Shown piece after piece: positions 54,087-62,815 of a DNA stretch of 64,000 nucleotides. The translations under genes were made by a program, and so were the position numbers. Positions within the stretch are counted from its first letter, which is position 1; every line of letters starts with the position of its first letter. The stretch is from Bradyrhizobium mercantei (GTDB lineage Bacteria; Pseudomonadota; Alphaproteobacteria; Rhizobiales; Xanthobacteraceae). The notes under the pieces were generated by a model. The model had not been told where the DNA came from. It searched no databases and saw only the letters and a program-made list of their open reading frames with translations. The stretch is from contig NZ_MKFI01000001.1 in assembly GCF_001982635.1 (NCBI RefSeq), positions 780,781 through 844,780 of the forward strand, read 5' to 3'.

Positions 54087-54109
54087 GCATGATCCGGAAC
54101 GCATCATGC
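54087..54109. repeat. Short copy of GCATGATC palindrome
   Basis: GCATGAT and ATCATGC flank CCGGAACGC. It is a shortened version of the repeat at 38348-38392 and 63117-63154. Confidence 0.6.
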
Positions 54110-54216
54110 GCGAGAGTTGCGGAACTTCACACGGGTTTGAACACAGGCCAAGGCCGCACCGGAACGGGGGCTGGACAACGAGATTAGCTCGTCACAACGA
54201 CGAGAGGAGACCTTGC

Positions 54217-54639
54217 ATGACACAGCTCAAGATCCTCGGCGCAGCAGCCCTGCTCGCCACGGCACTGGCCGGCCCCGCGATGGCGCAACAGACCATCGGC
54301 ACCGCCGCCCGCTGCTCGAATGCCGACCCGGCCGCCCGATGCCAGACGATGGCAGGCGGCACCACGCGCACTGCCTATCATCACCGCACCTATCGGCGGG
54401 ACCGCGACTGGCAGGGCAGCTACAACCGGTATGACCCCGGCCCGGCCGGCGTCGCAGCCGGCGTGGTCGGCGGCGCGGTCGGCACCGCGGCTGCGATCGC
54501 CACCGCCCCGTTCGGCGGCCCCGACTATTATGGCCGCGCCCCGATGGGCAGCGCGGAATATGTCCGGCAGAATGGCCTTGTCTGCACCCCCGGCACCTGG
54601 TTCCGCGGCAGCGACGGCCGCCAGCATCCTTGCCAGTAG
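54217..54639 (+). CDS. Secreted small protein, Gly/Ala-rich
   Basis: This 140-residue protein has a signal peptide (MTQLKILGAAALLATALAGP, cleaved at AMAQ). The middle has VAAGVVGGAVGTAAAIATAPF, a glycine-zipper-like hydrophobic stretch, and the end NGLVCTPGTWFRGSDGRQHPC with a Cys pair. GAGAGGAGA precedes ATG 54217. It is similar to many exported Bradyrhizobium proteins of unknown function. Confidence 0.8.
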   Translation: MTQLKILGAAALLATALAGPAMAQQTIGTAARCSNADPAARCQTMAGGTTRTAYHHRTYRRDRDWQGSYNRYDPGPAGVAAGVVGGAVGTAAAIATAPFGGPDYYGRAPMGSAEYVRQNGLVCTPGTWFRGSDGRQHPCQ

Positions 54640-54664
54640 CGCAGGCGAAACGCCGACGGCGCAA

Positions 54665-54689
54665 AAGGCGGCCTTCCGGCCGCCTTTTT
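54665..54689 (+). terminator. Rho-independent terminator of secreted-protein gene
   Basis: AAGGCGGCC and GGCCGCCTT form a 9-bp stem with a TTCC loop, extended by T residues. It lies 25 bp after the stop of the gene ending at 54639. Confidence 0.9.
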
Positions 54690-54805
54690 GCTGCTGGACC
54701 GCGGCTGGCCGGCGTGATGAATCCGGGCCGCACAGGTTCTGGCCCTCGGGTTCTGGCTCTGGCGCGCCAAGTCTGCTATGCGAGCGCGCAAATCATTCCC
54801 ATTTC

Positions 54806-54880
54806 GCCGGCTTAGCTCAGCGGTAGAGCAGCAGTTTTGTAAACTGAAGGTCGGGGGTTCAATCCCCTCAGCCGGCACCA
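54806..54880 (+). tRNA. tRNA-Thr (anticodon TGT)
   Basis: A 75-nt cloverleaf has acceptor GCCGGCT pairing with AGCCGGC, discriminator A and encoded CCA. The anticodon loop TTTGTAA gives TGT, and the T-arm GGGGGTTCAATCCCCT is regular. There is no integrase next to it. Confidence 0.95.
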
Positions 54881-55037
54881 GCGCTCCGCTGGCTCATCGC
54901 ACGTCGCCGAGCGCCGGTTTTCCACCACGTTTGGCAGGCGTGGCGTCGGGCCACCGGGTCGGGGGACTTGCACTGGCCGAAAACATTCCGCAAAATTGTT
55001 CCTTGGGGAGCCACAGGCGGATTCGGGCAGGTACCGG

Positions 55038-55352
55038 ATGACGGAAAAGCAGCTGCGGGCACGGACATCCTTGCTGAAGGCAATGCTGTTGTTCTCTGCC
55101 CTGCTGATGGGCTACTCGGATCTCATCACCACCAACGAGATATTGCAGCGCGGAATGGGCGAGCTGAACCCGTTCATGCGGTTTACCCAGGAGTGGCTCG
55201 GCGAATGGTGGCTGGTTGCCAAGCTGGGCTTGACCTATCTCGTGATGTGGATGCTTTGGCACGGCAAGAGCGAGCGGCAGATGGCCTATGTCGTCGCCTT
55301 CATCGCGACGCCCGTGTACAACAATCTGATCATCCTCGCGGGCTCCAACTAG
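55038..55352 (+). CDS. DUF5658-like membrane protein
   Basis: This 104-residue protein has three membrane segments and the sequence SDLITTNEILQRGMGELNPF typical of small DUF5658-type proteins. ATG 55038 has an adequate upstream GGGCAGG. The family name is from pattern memory; the function is unknown. Confidence 0.7.
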   Translation: MTEKQLRARTSLLKAMLLFSALLMGYSDLITTNEILQRGMGELNPFMRFTQEWLGEWWLVAKLGLTYLVMWMLWHGKSERQMAYVVAFIATPVYNNLIILAGSN

Positions 55353-55553
55353 GCTGCCCCCGCGCTCATGTTTGGCCCGCCGCCCGGCGCGGTTACCGCC
55401 GCCATTTGTGCCGCAAATCCGCTGTCACATCCCATTGATGTTTCGAAACATGTCCAGCCGGCGCGACCGCCGATAGCGTTGGACAAGGCGCCCGTTCCGG
55501 CCCTACGTTCAGGTCCATTGCGGCAATAGAGGCTGCCTGGCGCGGTTCCGACG

Positions 55554-55736
55554 ATGGACTGGTCCTACTATCTCGTGGGCATTGCTGTTGTCCTGCTGCT
55601 GCTCGCCTATCGCCTGCATGGCGGGCTGTTCAGGCGGGATACGCTGCGGGACGAGCGGCTGAATCGCCTGATCGATGAACGCATCGATCGCATGGACCTG
55701 AAGCGCGAGAAAAGGCACGAGCCGTCCGAGCCGTAA
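55554..55736 (+). CDS. 60-residue single-span membrane protein
   Basis: The N-terminal membrane segment (DWSYYLVGIAVVLLLLAYRL) is followed by a charged helix (RDERLNRLIDERIDRMDLKREK) that could form a coiled coil. No family is known. Confidence 0.65.
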   Translation: MDWSYYLVGIAVVLLLLAYRLHGGLFRRDTLRDERLNRLIDERIDRMDLKREKRHEPSEP

Positions 55737-56415
55737 AGACCGGCCTCGTCGCGTGGTTCCTCAATCTGCCGAGATCGATCGCCGGCCACGGCAGCCGCGC
55801 CAGCTCGCAGGCGAGTACGGCAACTCCGACGGGGAAGCAGGTTTTGACGCCGGTGAGCCGACGACAGCATGCTTCTTCGATGCAGACGCCGACGCAGTCC
55901 GCTCCTGCAAATCTCTTGTTGATCCCGTAAACGCCGACCGTCCCGCCGTGGATGTTGCCTTCAAACCGAAATGCCTCGGCATCGCGTCCTCCATCCAGAT
56001 CGACACGGCTTGTGCCGTGCATTGTCGCGTCGTCTGATCCGAACCGAGCATGTATTTGCGGCTCAATCAAAGAGCCTCTCTTGGCTTACCCACAACGTAC
56101 AGCACAAGCCGTAGTCTTCCGGTCTCCGGGAGATGCTTCACGTCGCCGACGGCGCTTTGCGAAACGCATCGCGCACGCTCACTGCTGGCAACCAACAGGG
56201 CTGACCAATCAGCCGCCGCCTCACGCGTCCCGGATGTCGGCAATCGTCCGATCCGATGTCGCCCGCCGATATCGACGGCGGCTCGGAAGCGGCTCGATGC
56301 TGCCTTGGCAGGAATCGTGGGATCCTTCCCGTAGGATCACCCATCCGTCGCCTTGTTTCTGTTCTTGCAGCCGGGAAAGGGGTATGCAGAATACGGATGG
56401 GGTGGGACTCAGCCA
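55737..56415. other. No confident gene
   Basis: Overlapping open frames on both strands exist (for example 55630-56070 minus), but none has a signal peptide, motif or good ribosome site. I see no repeats or palindromes here. Confidence 0.5.
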
Positions 56416-56592
56416 ATGACCTATTTGATCCTTGCCCGGGATGGCACCAGTCAGATCGTGCTGAAGCGCGACAGTGAGGACGCGGCCGAGAAGAAGGCGC
56501 GCGAGCTGAAGGAGATGGGCTGGTTCGAGGTCGAGGTCCGCGAGGACAAGCCCGGCGGCGCCGGTCCCGATCGCTCACAAACCCTTCAGTGA
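56416..56592 (+). CDS. Small conserved-looking protein
   Basis: This 58-residue protein (MTYLILARDGTSQIVLKRDS, then EKKARELKEMGWFEVEVRED) is a beta-alpha-beta fold by pattern. It is followed 41 bp later by another small gene, perhaps one transcript. Function unknown. Confidence 0.7.
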   Translation: MTYLILARDGTSQIVLKRDSEDAAEKKARELKEMGWFEVEVREDKPGGAGPDRSQTLQ

Positions 56593-56633
56593 ACCTTTGC
56601 CGGACGGCCCTTACACATGTGTGAGGAGCCATC

Positions 56634-56828
56634 ATGTCCGACACAGCACATTACCGCTTCCAGTCCGATCAGGCGCGCCGGCTGGCCCGCCAGGTCACCG
56701 ACGCCACGGTGCGTGAGAAACTGCTGGAGATGGCCGAGGAGTATGGCCGCTACGCTGACCTGATCGAGGCCCGCAGCATCGAGCGCGTGCCCGCCGAGGC
56801 GGCCCACCAATCTGCCCCCTGCTCCTGA
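56634..56828 (+). CDS. Small helical protein
   Basis: This 64-residue protein (HYRFQSDQARRLARQVTDAT, then EMAEEYGRYADLIEARS) is of a helical family very common in Bradyrhizobium genomes. GAGGAG lies about 10 bases before the ATG. No function is known. Confidence 0.72.
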   Translation: MSDTAHYRFQSDQARRLARQVTDATVREKLLEMAEEYGRYADLIEARSIERVPAEAAHQSAPCS

Positions 56829-56916
56829 CGCAGCACCTTAGCGAGGCGCCAAATCGGCGCGAAACTGCCTGAGGATTTTTTCGGAACATTCTGCCCCCTC
56901 AGGCGATTTTCCCCGC

Positions 56917-57147
56917 ATGAGGGTCCGCGAAGCCAACCGCAATCTCCTGCTTCTGGGCAGCTTCACGCTGCTGAGCATCGCTGCTGCCGGCGTCGTCGCC
57001 CTGCTCGATCCGGCGCCCGCGCCGGCTAGTGCCGCGGTCCCGCCGGGTACGAATCAAACGCCGGCCCCCCATCGCGCACTGACCCAGACCCCGGTCCGGA
57101 TCGTCGGCACCCCGTTCGTCCCGAACACCAATCCGCGCCAGCGCTGA
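56917..57147 (+). CDS. Small membrane-anchored Pro-rich protein
   Basis: This 76-residue protein has one N-terminal membrane segment (LLLLGSFTLLSIAAAGVVALL) and a Pro/Ala/Thr-rich outside tail (PAPAPASAAVPPGTNQTPAP). No domain is recognised. Confidence 0.62.
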   Translation: MRVREANRNLLLLGSFTLLSIAAAGVVALLDPAPAPASAAVPPGTNQTPAPHRALTQTPVRIVGTPFVPNTNPRQR

Positions 57148-57281
57148 CGACCTTCGCGCGCGGGGCACGTCACAATTTTGTCACCGTGCCCCCGAAACAG
57201 GCGTCTTCATCAACCATCATGATGACGGATGCTTGATTCCGCACAGTTGCTCTGCTGCAATCCGCGCGCTTAGGGTGCGCC

Positions 57282-57893
57282 ATGAAGTGGATGAAAGAAC
57301 GCGATCTCCTGATCGCGCAGACAATGGCCTTCGTACAATCGGTGAAGGGCAAGCTGCCCGACGCTGAGCTGCCGGCGCCTGCCCAGCGTACCGCTGCGCC
57401 ACAAGCCCCCACCCCGTCGGCCACGACCGAAGCCACCGCCGGTCTGGAGAGCAAGGCCGCCTCGGAGACAAAGCCTGCCTTGGAGACAAAGCCTGCCTTG
57501 GAGACAAAGGCCGCCTTGCAGACAAAGCCTGTCCTGGAGGCAAAGATTGTCGCGGAGGCAAAGGCTGCCCCGGAGAGCAAGCCCGCCGCCGAGGCCCGGG
57601 TGGTCATGCCGCCGCCGCTTCCGGTGCCAACCGTCCTCGAGGGCCTGCCTCCCGCGCCGTCGCCCTTGGCGGTCACCGTCGTCGAGGTCCCGCCCGCACC
57701 GGCAGAGCCGCCGCATTTCCCAAAACTCGACATCCGCGGCGACTTCGGATCCGAGGTGCGGGAGCGGGTGGCCAATTTCCGTGCCCAACAGCAGCGCTTC
57801 ATCAGGGAGCGCGAGGAATACTGCACCACGACCATGGCCAAGGTCCGCGCCGCGATCCGCGACAACAGCGAGCTGCCGCGCTCCGGCAAGTAA
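57282..57893 (+). CDS. Protein with hexapeptide tandem repeats
   Basis: This 203-residue protein is built of an N-terminal helix (KERDLLIAQTMAFVQSVKGK), a central stretch of 6-residue units of the form (E/A)-T-K-P-A-L, a Pro-rich linker, and a charged C-terminal helix (GSEVRERVANFRAQQQRFIR). The repeats may form an extended rod. No signal peptide or domain is recognised. The repeat number may vary between strains. Confidence 0.72.
   Translation: MKWMKERDLLIAQTMAFVQSVKGKLPDAELPAPAQRTAAPQAPTPSATTEATAGLESKAASETKPALETKPALETKAALQTKPVLEAKIVAEAKAAPESKPAAEARVVMPPPLPVPTVLEGLPPAPSPLAVTVVEVPPAPAEPPHFPKLDIRGDFGSEVRERVANFRAQQQRFIREREEYCTTTMAKVRAAIRDNSELPRSGK
57442..57585 (+). repeat. 18-bp tandem repeat, degenerate
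   Basis: Units of the form CCTTGGAGACAAAGCCTG repeat with an 18-bp period, about seven or eight times with decay at both ends; the three copies around 57478-57530 are nearly identical, so it is a candidate for slippage. Confidence 0.75.
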
Positions 57894-57929
57894 CCGGCGC
57901 GCTCTAAATTCCGAACCGACTGCCGGACT

Positions 57930-59087
57930 TCAGCCCCGCCCGCCGGATTTCACCGGCTCGGTCAGGAAGCGACCGCTTGGTCGCGTCAACGCCGGCTCCT
58001 CCATGGCATCACCGGCAGGCTGCTTGCCTTCCGCCATCGATCGCAAGCTGGCCATCGCCTGGGTCATGCGTTCGCCGAATTTGGCGGCGGCGCCGTCGAG
58101 GAACGCCTTGTCCTTCGGCTTCGGCTTGGCGATCCGCAGCTCGAAACGGGACGTTCCGTCCGGGCGTTCCAGAACGGCTCGGGTCATCACGATGCGCGGC
58201 GCGCCGGGCACCGGCAGCGTGATGCCGACCGTGAAGTAATCGACCGGCCGCCAGTCGAGCGTTTCCTCGACATTGGTATGGTTGCCGTGCGCGCAATGAT
58301 TTTTGGTGCCGACCCCGCGGCGCCCCTTGCCTGATTCCTCGACGATGTCGTCGGCGTCCCACCATTTCTGCCATTGCCCGGGTACGGTGATGAACTCCCA
58401 CACCGTCTGCGGGGGCGCGGCGATGTCGAACTCCAGGATCGCGTAGGCGTCGTCGCGCGTCACCTCCATCCGGACCTGCGCGTCGTCCTGCTGCCACGCC
58501 GCTTCGAGATCGCGCGCCCACAGCGTCACGTCGCCGATGATGTCGATGGCCTCCTGATGCGCGATGAGCCCTTGCGCCACCGGATCGACGCCCATGGCGC
58601 GGATCGCCGCATCGCTGTAGAGCGCGTAGGCGCGGCCGCCGAGCTTCTCGCCAACGCTGTTCTTGAGCAGCCGGTGGACCAGAATGACATCGCGGCCGGC
58701 GAGCTCTTCCCTGCCGCCCATCTTCTGCTTCACCATCTCGCCGTGATGGATGACAAACTTGAAATCGAGATCGCCCATCGCGACGCAGGCCTTGCATTCG
58801 CAGGTCGAGGCCTGGCGGATGTCGCGCAGGCGCCGCCGGAACTTGAAATAGGTGCCCTCGATCGCGTCCTGCAGCAGCGAGCCGTCGATTGTCCCGGTCG
58901 AGTAGACGAAGGCGGCGTCGCCCTCGAACTTGGCGAGGCGAAATGGCGGACGCAGCCCTTTCACCACCACGTCCATGAAATCGGCGATGATATCCTGCGC
59001 ATGGTCGAGCTCGACCGCCGCGAGGAAGTTGGTGTAGCCGGAGATGTCGGCAATCGCGAAAAATGCCGCTTCAGCCTTCGGAAGCAT
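57930..59087 (-). CDS. DUF2652 cyclase-like domain fused to SRPBCC domain
   Basis: This 385-residue protein has an N-terminal cyclase-like domain (FFAIADISGYTNFLAAVELD and LAKFEGDAAFVYST, holding the two Asp of the metal site) of the DUF2652 family and a C-terminal lipid/ligand-binding SRPBCC domain (about residues 220-345, FDIAAPPQTVWEFITVPGQW). The cyclase domain has a Cys pair, CECKACV, in the middle. Nucleotide cyclase activity is not demonstrated for this family. It could sense a hydrophobic ligand. Confidence 0.85.
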   Translation of the reverse strand: MLPKAEAAFFAIADISGYTNFLAAVELDHAQDIIADFMDVVVKGLRPPFRLAKFEGDAAFVYSTGTIDGSLLQDAIEGTYFKFRRRLRDIRQASTCECKACVAMGDLDFKFVIHHGEMVKQKMGGREELAGRDVILVHRLLKNSVGEKLGGRAYALYSDAAIRAMGVDPVAQGLIAHQEAIDIIGDVTLWARDLEAAWQQDDAQVRMEVTRDDAYAILEFDIAAPPQTVWEFITVPGQWQKWWDADDIVEESGKGRRGVGTKNHCAHGNHTNVEETLDWRPVDYFTVGITLPVPGAPRIVMTRAVLERPDGTSRFELRIAKPKPKDKAFLDGAAAKFGERMTQAMASLRSMAEGKQPAGDAMEEPALTRPSGRFLTEPVKSGGRG

Positions 59088-59157
59088 CGAGACCTCTAGC
59101 GCAGCCGGTTCACGCCATCCACGTGGATAGTGTCATACCACACAGAGGGAAGATAAC

Positions 59158-59559
59158 ATGAAATTCATTGCTGCCGCTGCATTGGCACTTGTGGGCTGGC
59201 TGGCCGGCTTCAATTCCGCAAACGCACAAGGAGGCGCCATGAAAACGACGCCTACGACCAAGATTCTCGCCATCGGGACCATCAATCCCGGTTTTGAACA
59301 ATCGCAAGTGCGTGCTGTCCTGCCGGAGGAAGTTCGGGAAACCGTCGACCTCTACCTCGATGGCAAGATCGAGCAGTGGTACTCGCTCCAGGGCAAGCCG
59401 GGCGTGGTGTTCATCATCAACGCCACTGATCCGGCCGCCGCTCACGACATGCTCGAACAGTTGCCGTTGGGCAAAGCGCATATGATGAGCTTCGAACTGA
59501 TCCCCATCGGCCCGCTCAACCCGCTGCGCTTCTTGCAGGGCATGCAGCCGAAACCTTGA
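59158..59559 (+). CDS. Exported muconolactone-isomerase-like barrel protein
   Basis: This 133-residue protein has a signal peptide (MKFIAAAALALVGWLAGFNS, cleaved at ANA) and a dimeric alpha-beta barrel resembling muconolactone isomerase/YCII proteins (KILAIGTINPGFEQSQVRAV and GKAHMMSFELIPIGPLNPL). Its export is unusual for such folds. No neighbours point to a pathway. Confidence 0.75.
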   Translation: MKFIAAAALALVGWLAGFNSANAQGGAMKTTPTTKILAIGTINPGFEQSQVRAVLPEEVRETVDLYLDGKIEQWYSLQGKPGVVFIINATDPAAAHDMLEQLPLGKAHMMSFELIPIGPLNPLRFLQGMQPKP

Positions 59560-59588
59560 GACACGCAGCGCCTGAGGGCGCGATGATC

Positions 59589-60446
59589 TCATCGCGCTGA
59601 GCGCCCGCCGATCTGCTCCAGCACCGGCAGCAGATGCTTCAAGAACTCGCCGGGGTTTTCGCTCATCGGGAAATGCCCGAGGCCTTTCATGATGGTGGCC
59701 TCGGCTCCGGCAATGCTGTTCGCCACCGCCAGCGTCTCCGCCGGCGTGCAGGAATAGTCGTACTCGCCTGACAGCAGAAACAGCGGGCAACGCTTGGTGT
59801 CGATCTCGGCTATGCGGGCGCGGATGTCGCCGTCGATCTTGTAGAAATAGAGGTCGCCCTTGAACACGCCGGGGCCGCCTTGCATGTAGTGCCACAGCGT
59901 CTCCCACCTCTCGCTGTCCGGCGCGTCGGGACCGACCAGGCCCGAGACGACGGCGGCCGCGACCTCGCCGCCATGGACGTCCGGCCGGTGCAGGAAATTC
60001 AGGTCGTAATAGGGATCGACATGCGCGCCGGCTTGCAGGCCGATGATGGCGCGGAAGCGCTCGGGATGTTCCAGCGCGAGATGCAGCGCGATCCGGCCGC
60101 CGATCGAGCAACCGATCACGATCGGCTTGTCGAGCTCGAGCGCGTCGATCACGGCGAGGATCATCGCGGTGTATTGCGCCGAGGTGAGTTGATACTCCTC
60201 GTCGTGCCAGCCCTCGGGCGGCGACGACTTGCCGTGCCAAGGCATATCGAAGGCGATGACGCGATGGTTGCGCGTGACGCGCTCCTCGTTCATCAGGCCG
60301 CGATATTGCCGCCCGTCGGCGCCCGCGGTGTGCAGGCAGAGCAGCGGCGTGCCCTCGCCCGCCTCCTCGACATAGAGGCGGTGCGCCCGGCCGGACAGCT
60401 CGAGATGCATGTAGCGGCCGACGATCGGTTCGAATCTGGCGCTCAT
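59589..60446 (-). CDS. Alpha/beta hydrolase
   Basis: This 285-residue hydrolase has the oxyanion sequence LLCLHTAGADGRQYRGLMNE and the nucleophile elbow VIGCSIGGRIALHLALEHPE. The catalytic acid is probably in LLSGEYDYSC and the His in KGLGHFPMSENP. ATG 60446 overlaps the upstream stop as ATGA, so it is coupled to the SCP2-like gene. The substrate is unknown; the pairing suggests a lipid-like or CoA-ester compound. Confidence 0.9.
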   Translation of the reverse strand: MSARFEPIVGRYMHLELSGRAHRLYVEEAGEGTPLLCLHTAGADGRQYRGLMNEERVTRNHRVIAFDMPWHGKSSPPEGWHDEEYQLTSAQYTAMILAVIDALELDKPIVIGCSIGGRIALHLALEHPERFRAIIGLQAGAHVDPYYDLNFLHRPDVHGGEVAAAVVSGLVGPDAPDSERWETLWHYMQGGPGVFKGDLYFYKIDGDIRARIAEIDTKRCPLFLLSGEYDYSCTPAETLAVANSIAGAEATIMKGLGHFPMSENPGEFLKHLLPVLEQIGGRSAR

Positions 60447-60811
60447 GCGGCCACTCCCTCGCGGCGCAGCTTGCCGAGCGCCTCCTTGAAGTAACGCAGG
60501 TTCGCCATGAAGATCTGCAGCTCGCCCTCGGCCTTCAGCACGCGGCGCTTGATCAGCGCCATCAGGTCGTTCGAACCCGGCGGCGGCCTCAGCTCGCAGA
60601 ACTTGGCCCACTCCCCGTCCGAGGTGCGCAGCGCGAACGACCACGACGGCATCACGAACGGGCCCTTGGTCACCGCGACGATGCGGCCCTCATGGATCGC
60701 GATCAGCCAGGTGGCCTTGCCGATCTCGAGCAGGAATGTCGTGGTGAGAAAGCGGCCGCGCCGCACCAGGCCGGCGTCGCCGTTGACCCGCTCCTGCAGC
60801 ATCTCGATCAT
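60443..60811 (-). CDS. SCP2-like (sterol carrier fold) protein
   Basis: This 122-residue cytosolic protein (RGRFLTTTFLLEIGKATWLI, then FVMPSWSFALRTSDGEWAKF) resembles SCP2 lipid-binding domains. It is followed by an alpha/beta hydrolase with an ATGA overlap, so the two probably work together on one ligand. The family call is by pattern, not by a catalytic motif. Confidence 0.68.
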   Translation of the reverse strand: MIEMLQERVNGDAGLVRRGRFLTTTFLLEIGKATWLIAIHEGRIVAVTKGPFVMPSWSFALRTSDGEWAKFCELRPPPGSNDLMALIKRRVLKAEGELQIFMANLRYFKEALGKLRREGVAA

Positions 60812-61015
60812 GTCCCCTCCACCCCGATAGCAGCCGGTCCGCGCAGCGGCAGGCCCTTGTTCTGCCGGTCATGATGGAAGGAATGAAGCGGCGGTCAATC
60901 GCCGCCCGCGCCGCGCGGCCCCGGCGTTTTCGCGTGGCCGCCACATACAGATTTTGGCTGGGGCCAGGAAATCCAGAGCCGGGAAACCCTGGGCGATAAA
61001 CCTGGAGCAGGAATC

Positions 61016-61123
61016 CTAGAGCCAGGACCAGACCAGCGCCATGTTCGCGGCGCAGGCCGCGAACAGCACAACCGCAAGCGCGAGCTGCACGCGTTCATAG
61101 GGGGGCTGGTGGATCGCTCTCAT
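61016..61123 (-). CDS. 35-residue single-span membrane protein
   Basis: ATG 61123 opens a short frame, MRAIHQPPYERVQLALAVVL then FAACAANMALVWSWL, with one membrane segment. Below common length limits; its clean hydrophobic pattern supports it. It is isolated and has no known function. Confidence 0.45.
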   Translation of the reverse strand: MRAIHQPPYERVQLALAVVLFAACAANMALVWSWL

Positions 61124-61347
61124 GGGCCGGAGCATCCGGCGATTCTACCCGGAGAGTCCCGGGGATTCTTTTTTCCGGGATTTACGACCCGTTAAGGACT
61201 CAGGCGCCTTCGCAAAAGGGGCCGAAATGGCTCATATTTTCAGATGCTTGCTGCACATCCATGCTCACGGTTCCGTGATCGGAACGGACAATCGGATCCG
61301 AAACCCGGGGCGGTTGCCGGCGTTGTCGGTGCTTGGGGGAACGACGA

Positions 61348-61599
61348 ATGCCGTACGCGCTATTCTATCAAGATGCCAAGCTGAGCAAGGCCTACCCGAC
61401 CGAGGCGGATGTCTGGAAGCTCGCCCGGAAATCGGGCCTGGTGGTGGATGCCGTCTCCGAGGAGGCGAAGTCGTCGCCCCGTCCGGTGCTCGACAATGAC
61501 TACGAGATCCGGCCCTGCCAGCTCGAGCCGAACGAAGACCCGGTCAAGAACAAGGCCGATGCCGACCGCGAAGCGCGTCAGGAGCCGCGGCTGAACTGA
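61348..61599 (+). CDS. Small acidic protein
   Basis: This 83-residue protein (MPYALFYQDAKLSKAYPTEA and VLDNDYEIRPCQLEPNEDP) has GGGGGA upstream of ATG 61348. Similar small proteins are frequent in Bradyrhizobium. No function is known. Confidence 0.7.
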   Translation: MPYALFYQDAKLSKAYPTEADVWKLARKSGLVVDAVSEEAKSSPRPVLDNDYEIRPCQLEPNEDPVKNKADADREARQEPRLN

Positions 61600-61667
61600 G
61601 GGACGGCAGGGGCGCCCGGTGCCGCATGGCGCGGACCGGGGCTTTTGCGCGGCTGTCGTGTTTGCCC

Positions 61668-61907
61668 CTACGGGGTCGCCGTCACCAACGAGGCCTGTTC
61701 GGCGGCGAGCGACACGCAGATCTTCCGCCGATGCAGACCCCGGATCGCGCCCGTCACCTTGAGCACCTTGCCGGCCGAGCAGGACGCGTCCTGCACGAAC
61801 ACGACCTCATAAGGCGCAAGCGCCAACGGTTCGGATTTAAGGATGGTCTGGGCAAAGCACGGCACAGAGACCGCAGAGAGGATCAGCCCTAACGCAAAGC
61901 TACGCAT
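61668..61907 (-). CDS. Small secreted protein (DUF6719-like)
   Basis: This 79-residue protein has a signal peptide (MRSFALGLILSAVSVPCFAQ) and the mature segment PLALAPYEVVFVQDASCSAG with RGLHRRKICVSL, which I associate with a Bradyrhizobium DUF6719-type family. Two Cys may form a disulfide. Confidence 0.7.
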   Translation of the reverse strand: MRSFALGLILSAVSVPCFAQTILKSEPLALAPYEVVFVQDASCSAGKVLKVTGAIRGLHRRKICVSLAAEQASLVTATP

Positions 61908-62036
61908 GTTTGTTTGTCCACCAGCCCGGCGATCCCACAATAGCGCATCACGATGAAAGTTCCGTGCAATGCAGGAATTATTTTTTGCATTGCACGATCA
62001 GGCGTGAACACCGGCTGAACAAGCAAGCGGCAGCCA

Positions 62037-62068
62037 ATAAAAAAGGCCGCCCCGAAGGCCGGCCTTTC
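62037..62068 (-). terminator. Rho-independent terminator of porin gene
   Basis: On the minus strand AAAGGCCGGCC and GGCGGCCTTTT form a GC-rich stem with a TTCGG loop and end in a T run (A run on the plus strand at 62037-62044). It lies 30 bp after the porin stop. Confidence 0.85.
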
Positions 62069-62098
62069 GATCTCGATGCGACAAACGCGCGATCAGTG

Positions 62099-62815
62099 TC
62101 AGTAACGGGAGCCCACCGGGCCGCCCCAACCGAAGCGGTAGTTGACCCCGACCTTGACGGTATGTTCGTCGTTCCGGAAGCTCGTGCCGACGAGGTCGGC
62201 CGGGCCGCTGGTGAAGTTGGTCTTGCCGAAATTGTAGTACTGGTATTCGGCCTTCGCCGACCAGTTCGGGGCGAACATGTATTCGAGGCCGCCACCGACC
62301 GTATAGCCGTCCTTGTGGCTGCCATCGGTGGTGAAGGACGCCGGCACGCCGCCGACCGACGCCGTGATGTTGTTGTTGTCGCGCCAGGCATAACCGCCCT
62401 TGGCGTAGAGCAGCGCCGGACCCCAGGTGTAGCCGAGCCGGCCGGTCACCGAGCCGATCTGGTCGGTATTGCCGGTCACCAGCGTTCCGCCCGGCAGCAG
62501 CACACCATTGTTCGTGGAGCTGGGCAGCCAGGAGTACTGCGCCTCGAGACCCATCACCCAGTTCGGGGCGAACTGATAGTCGAAGCCGCCCTGCACGCCA
62601 CCCGTGAAGCGCGCATCGCTGCCCATCAGATTGTTGCCGTCGGTGAATGCGCCGCCGACATGGCCGCCGATATAGAAACCGGTCCAGTTGTAGACGAGGG
62701 CCGGCGCCGTGACGGGTGGCGGCGCCTTGGTATAGGTGCGGGCCGGCATGTCAGCCGCAAACGCAGGGCCCGCAAAAGCGGCCAGCGCGACTGTGCCGAG
62801 CAAAAACTTCTTCAT
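62099..62815 (-). CDS. Outer-membrane beta-barrel protein (Omp31/RopB-like)
   Basis: This 238-residue protein has a signal peptide (MKKFLLGTVALAAFAGPAFA), then an eight-stranded barrel: NWTGFYIGGHVGGAFTDGNN, GGVQGGFDYQFAPNWVMGLE, and the last strand HTVKVGVNYRFGW near the end. It is one of the many OmpW/Omp31-type proteins of Rhizobiales and serves the outer membrane. It has a strong terminator and is a single gene. Confidence 0.93.
   Translation of the reverse strand: MKKFLLGTVALAAFAGPAFAADMPARTYTKAPPPVTAPALVYNWTGFYIGGHVGGAFTDGNNLMGSDARFTGGVQGGFDYQFAPNWVMGLEAQYSWLPSSTNNGVLLPGGTLVTGNTDQIGSVTGRLGYTWGPALLYAKGGYAWRDNNNITASVGGVPASFTTDGSHKDGYTVGGGLEYMFAPNWSAKAEYQYYNFGKTNFTSGPADLVGTSFRNDEHTVKVGVNYRFGWGGPVGSRY

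Noticed and set aside
55630..56070. 146-codon minus-strand frame starting MIEPQIHARFGSDDATMHG
   Set aside because: Partly protein-like codon use but no motif, start signal or recognisable family, and it overlaps the better-supported small membrane protein at 55554-55736.
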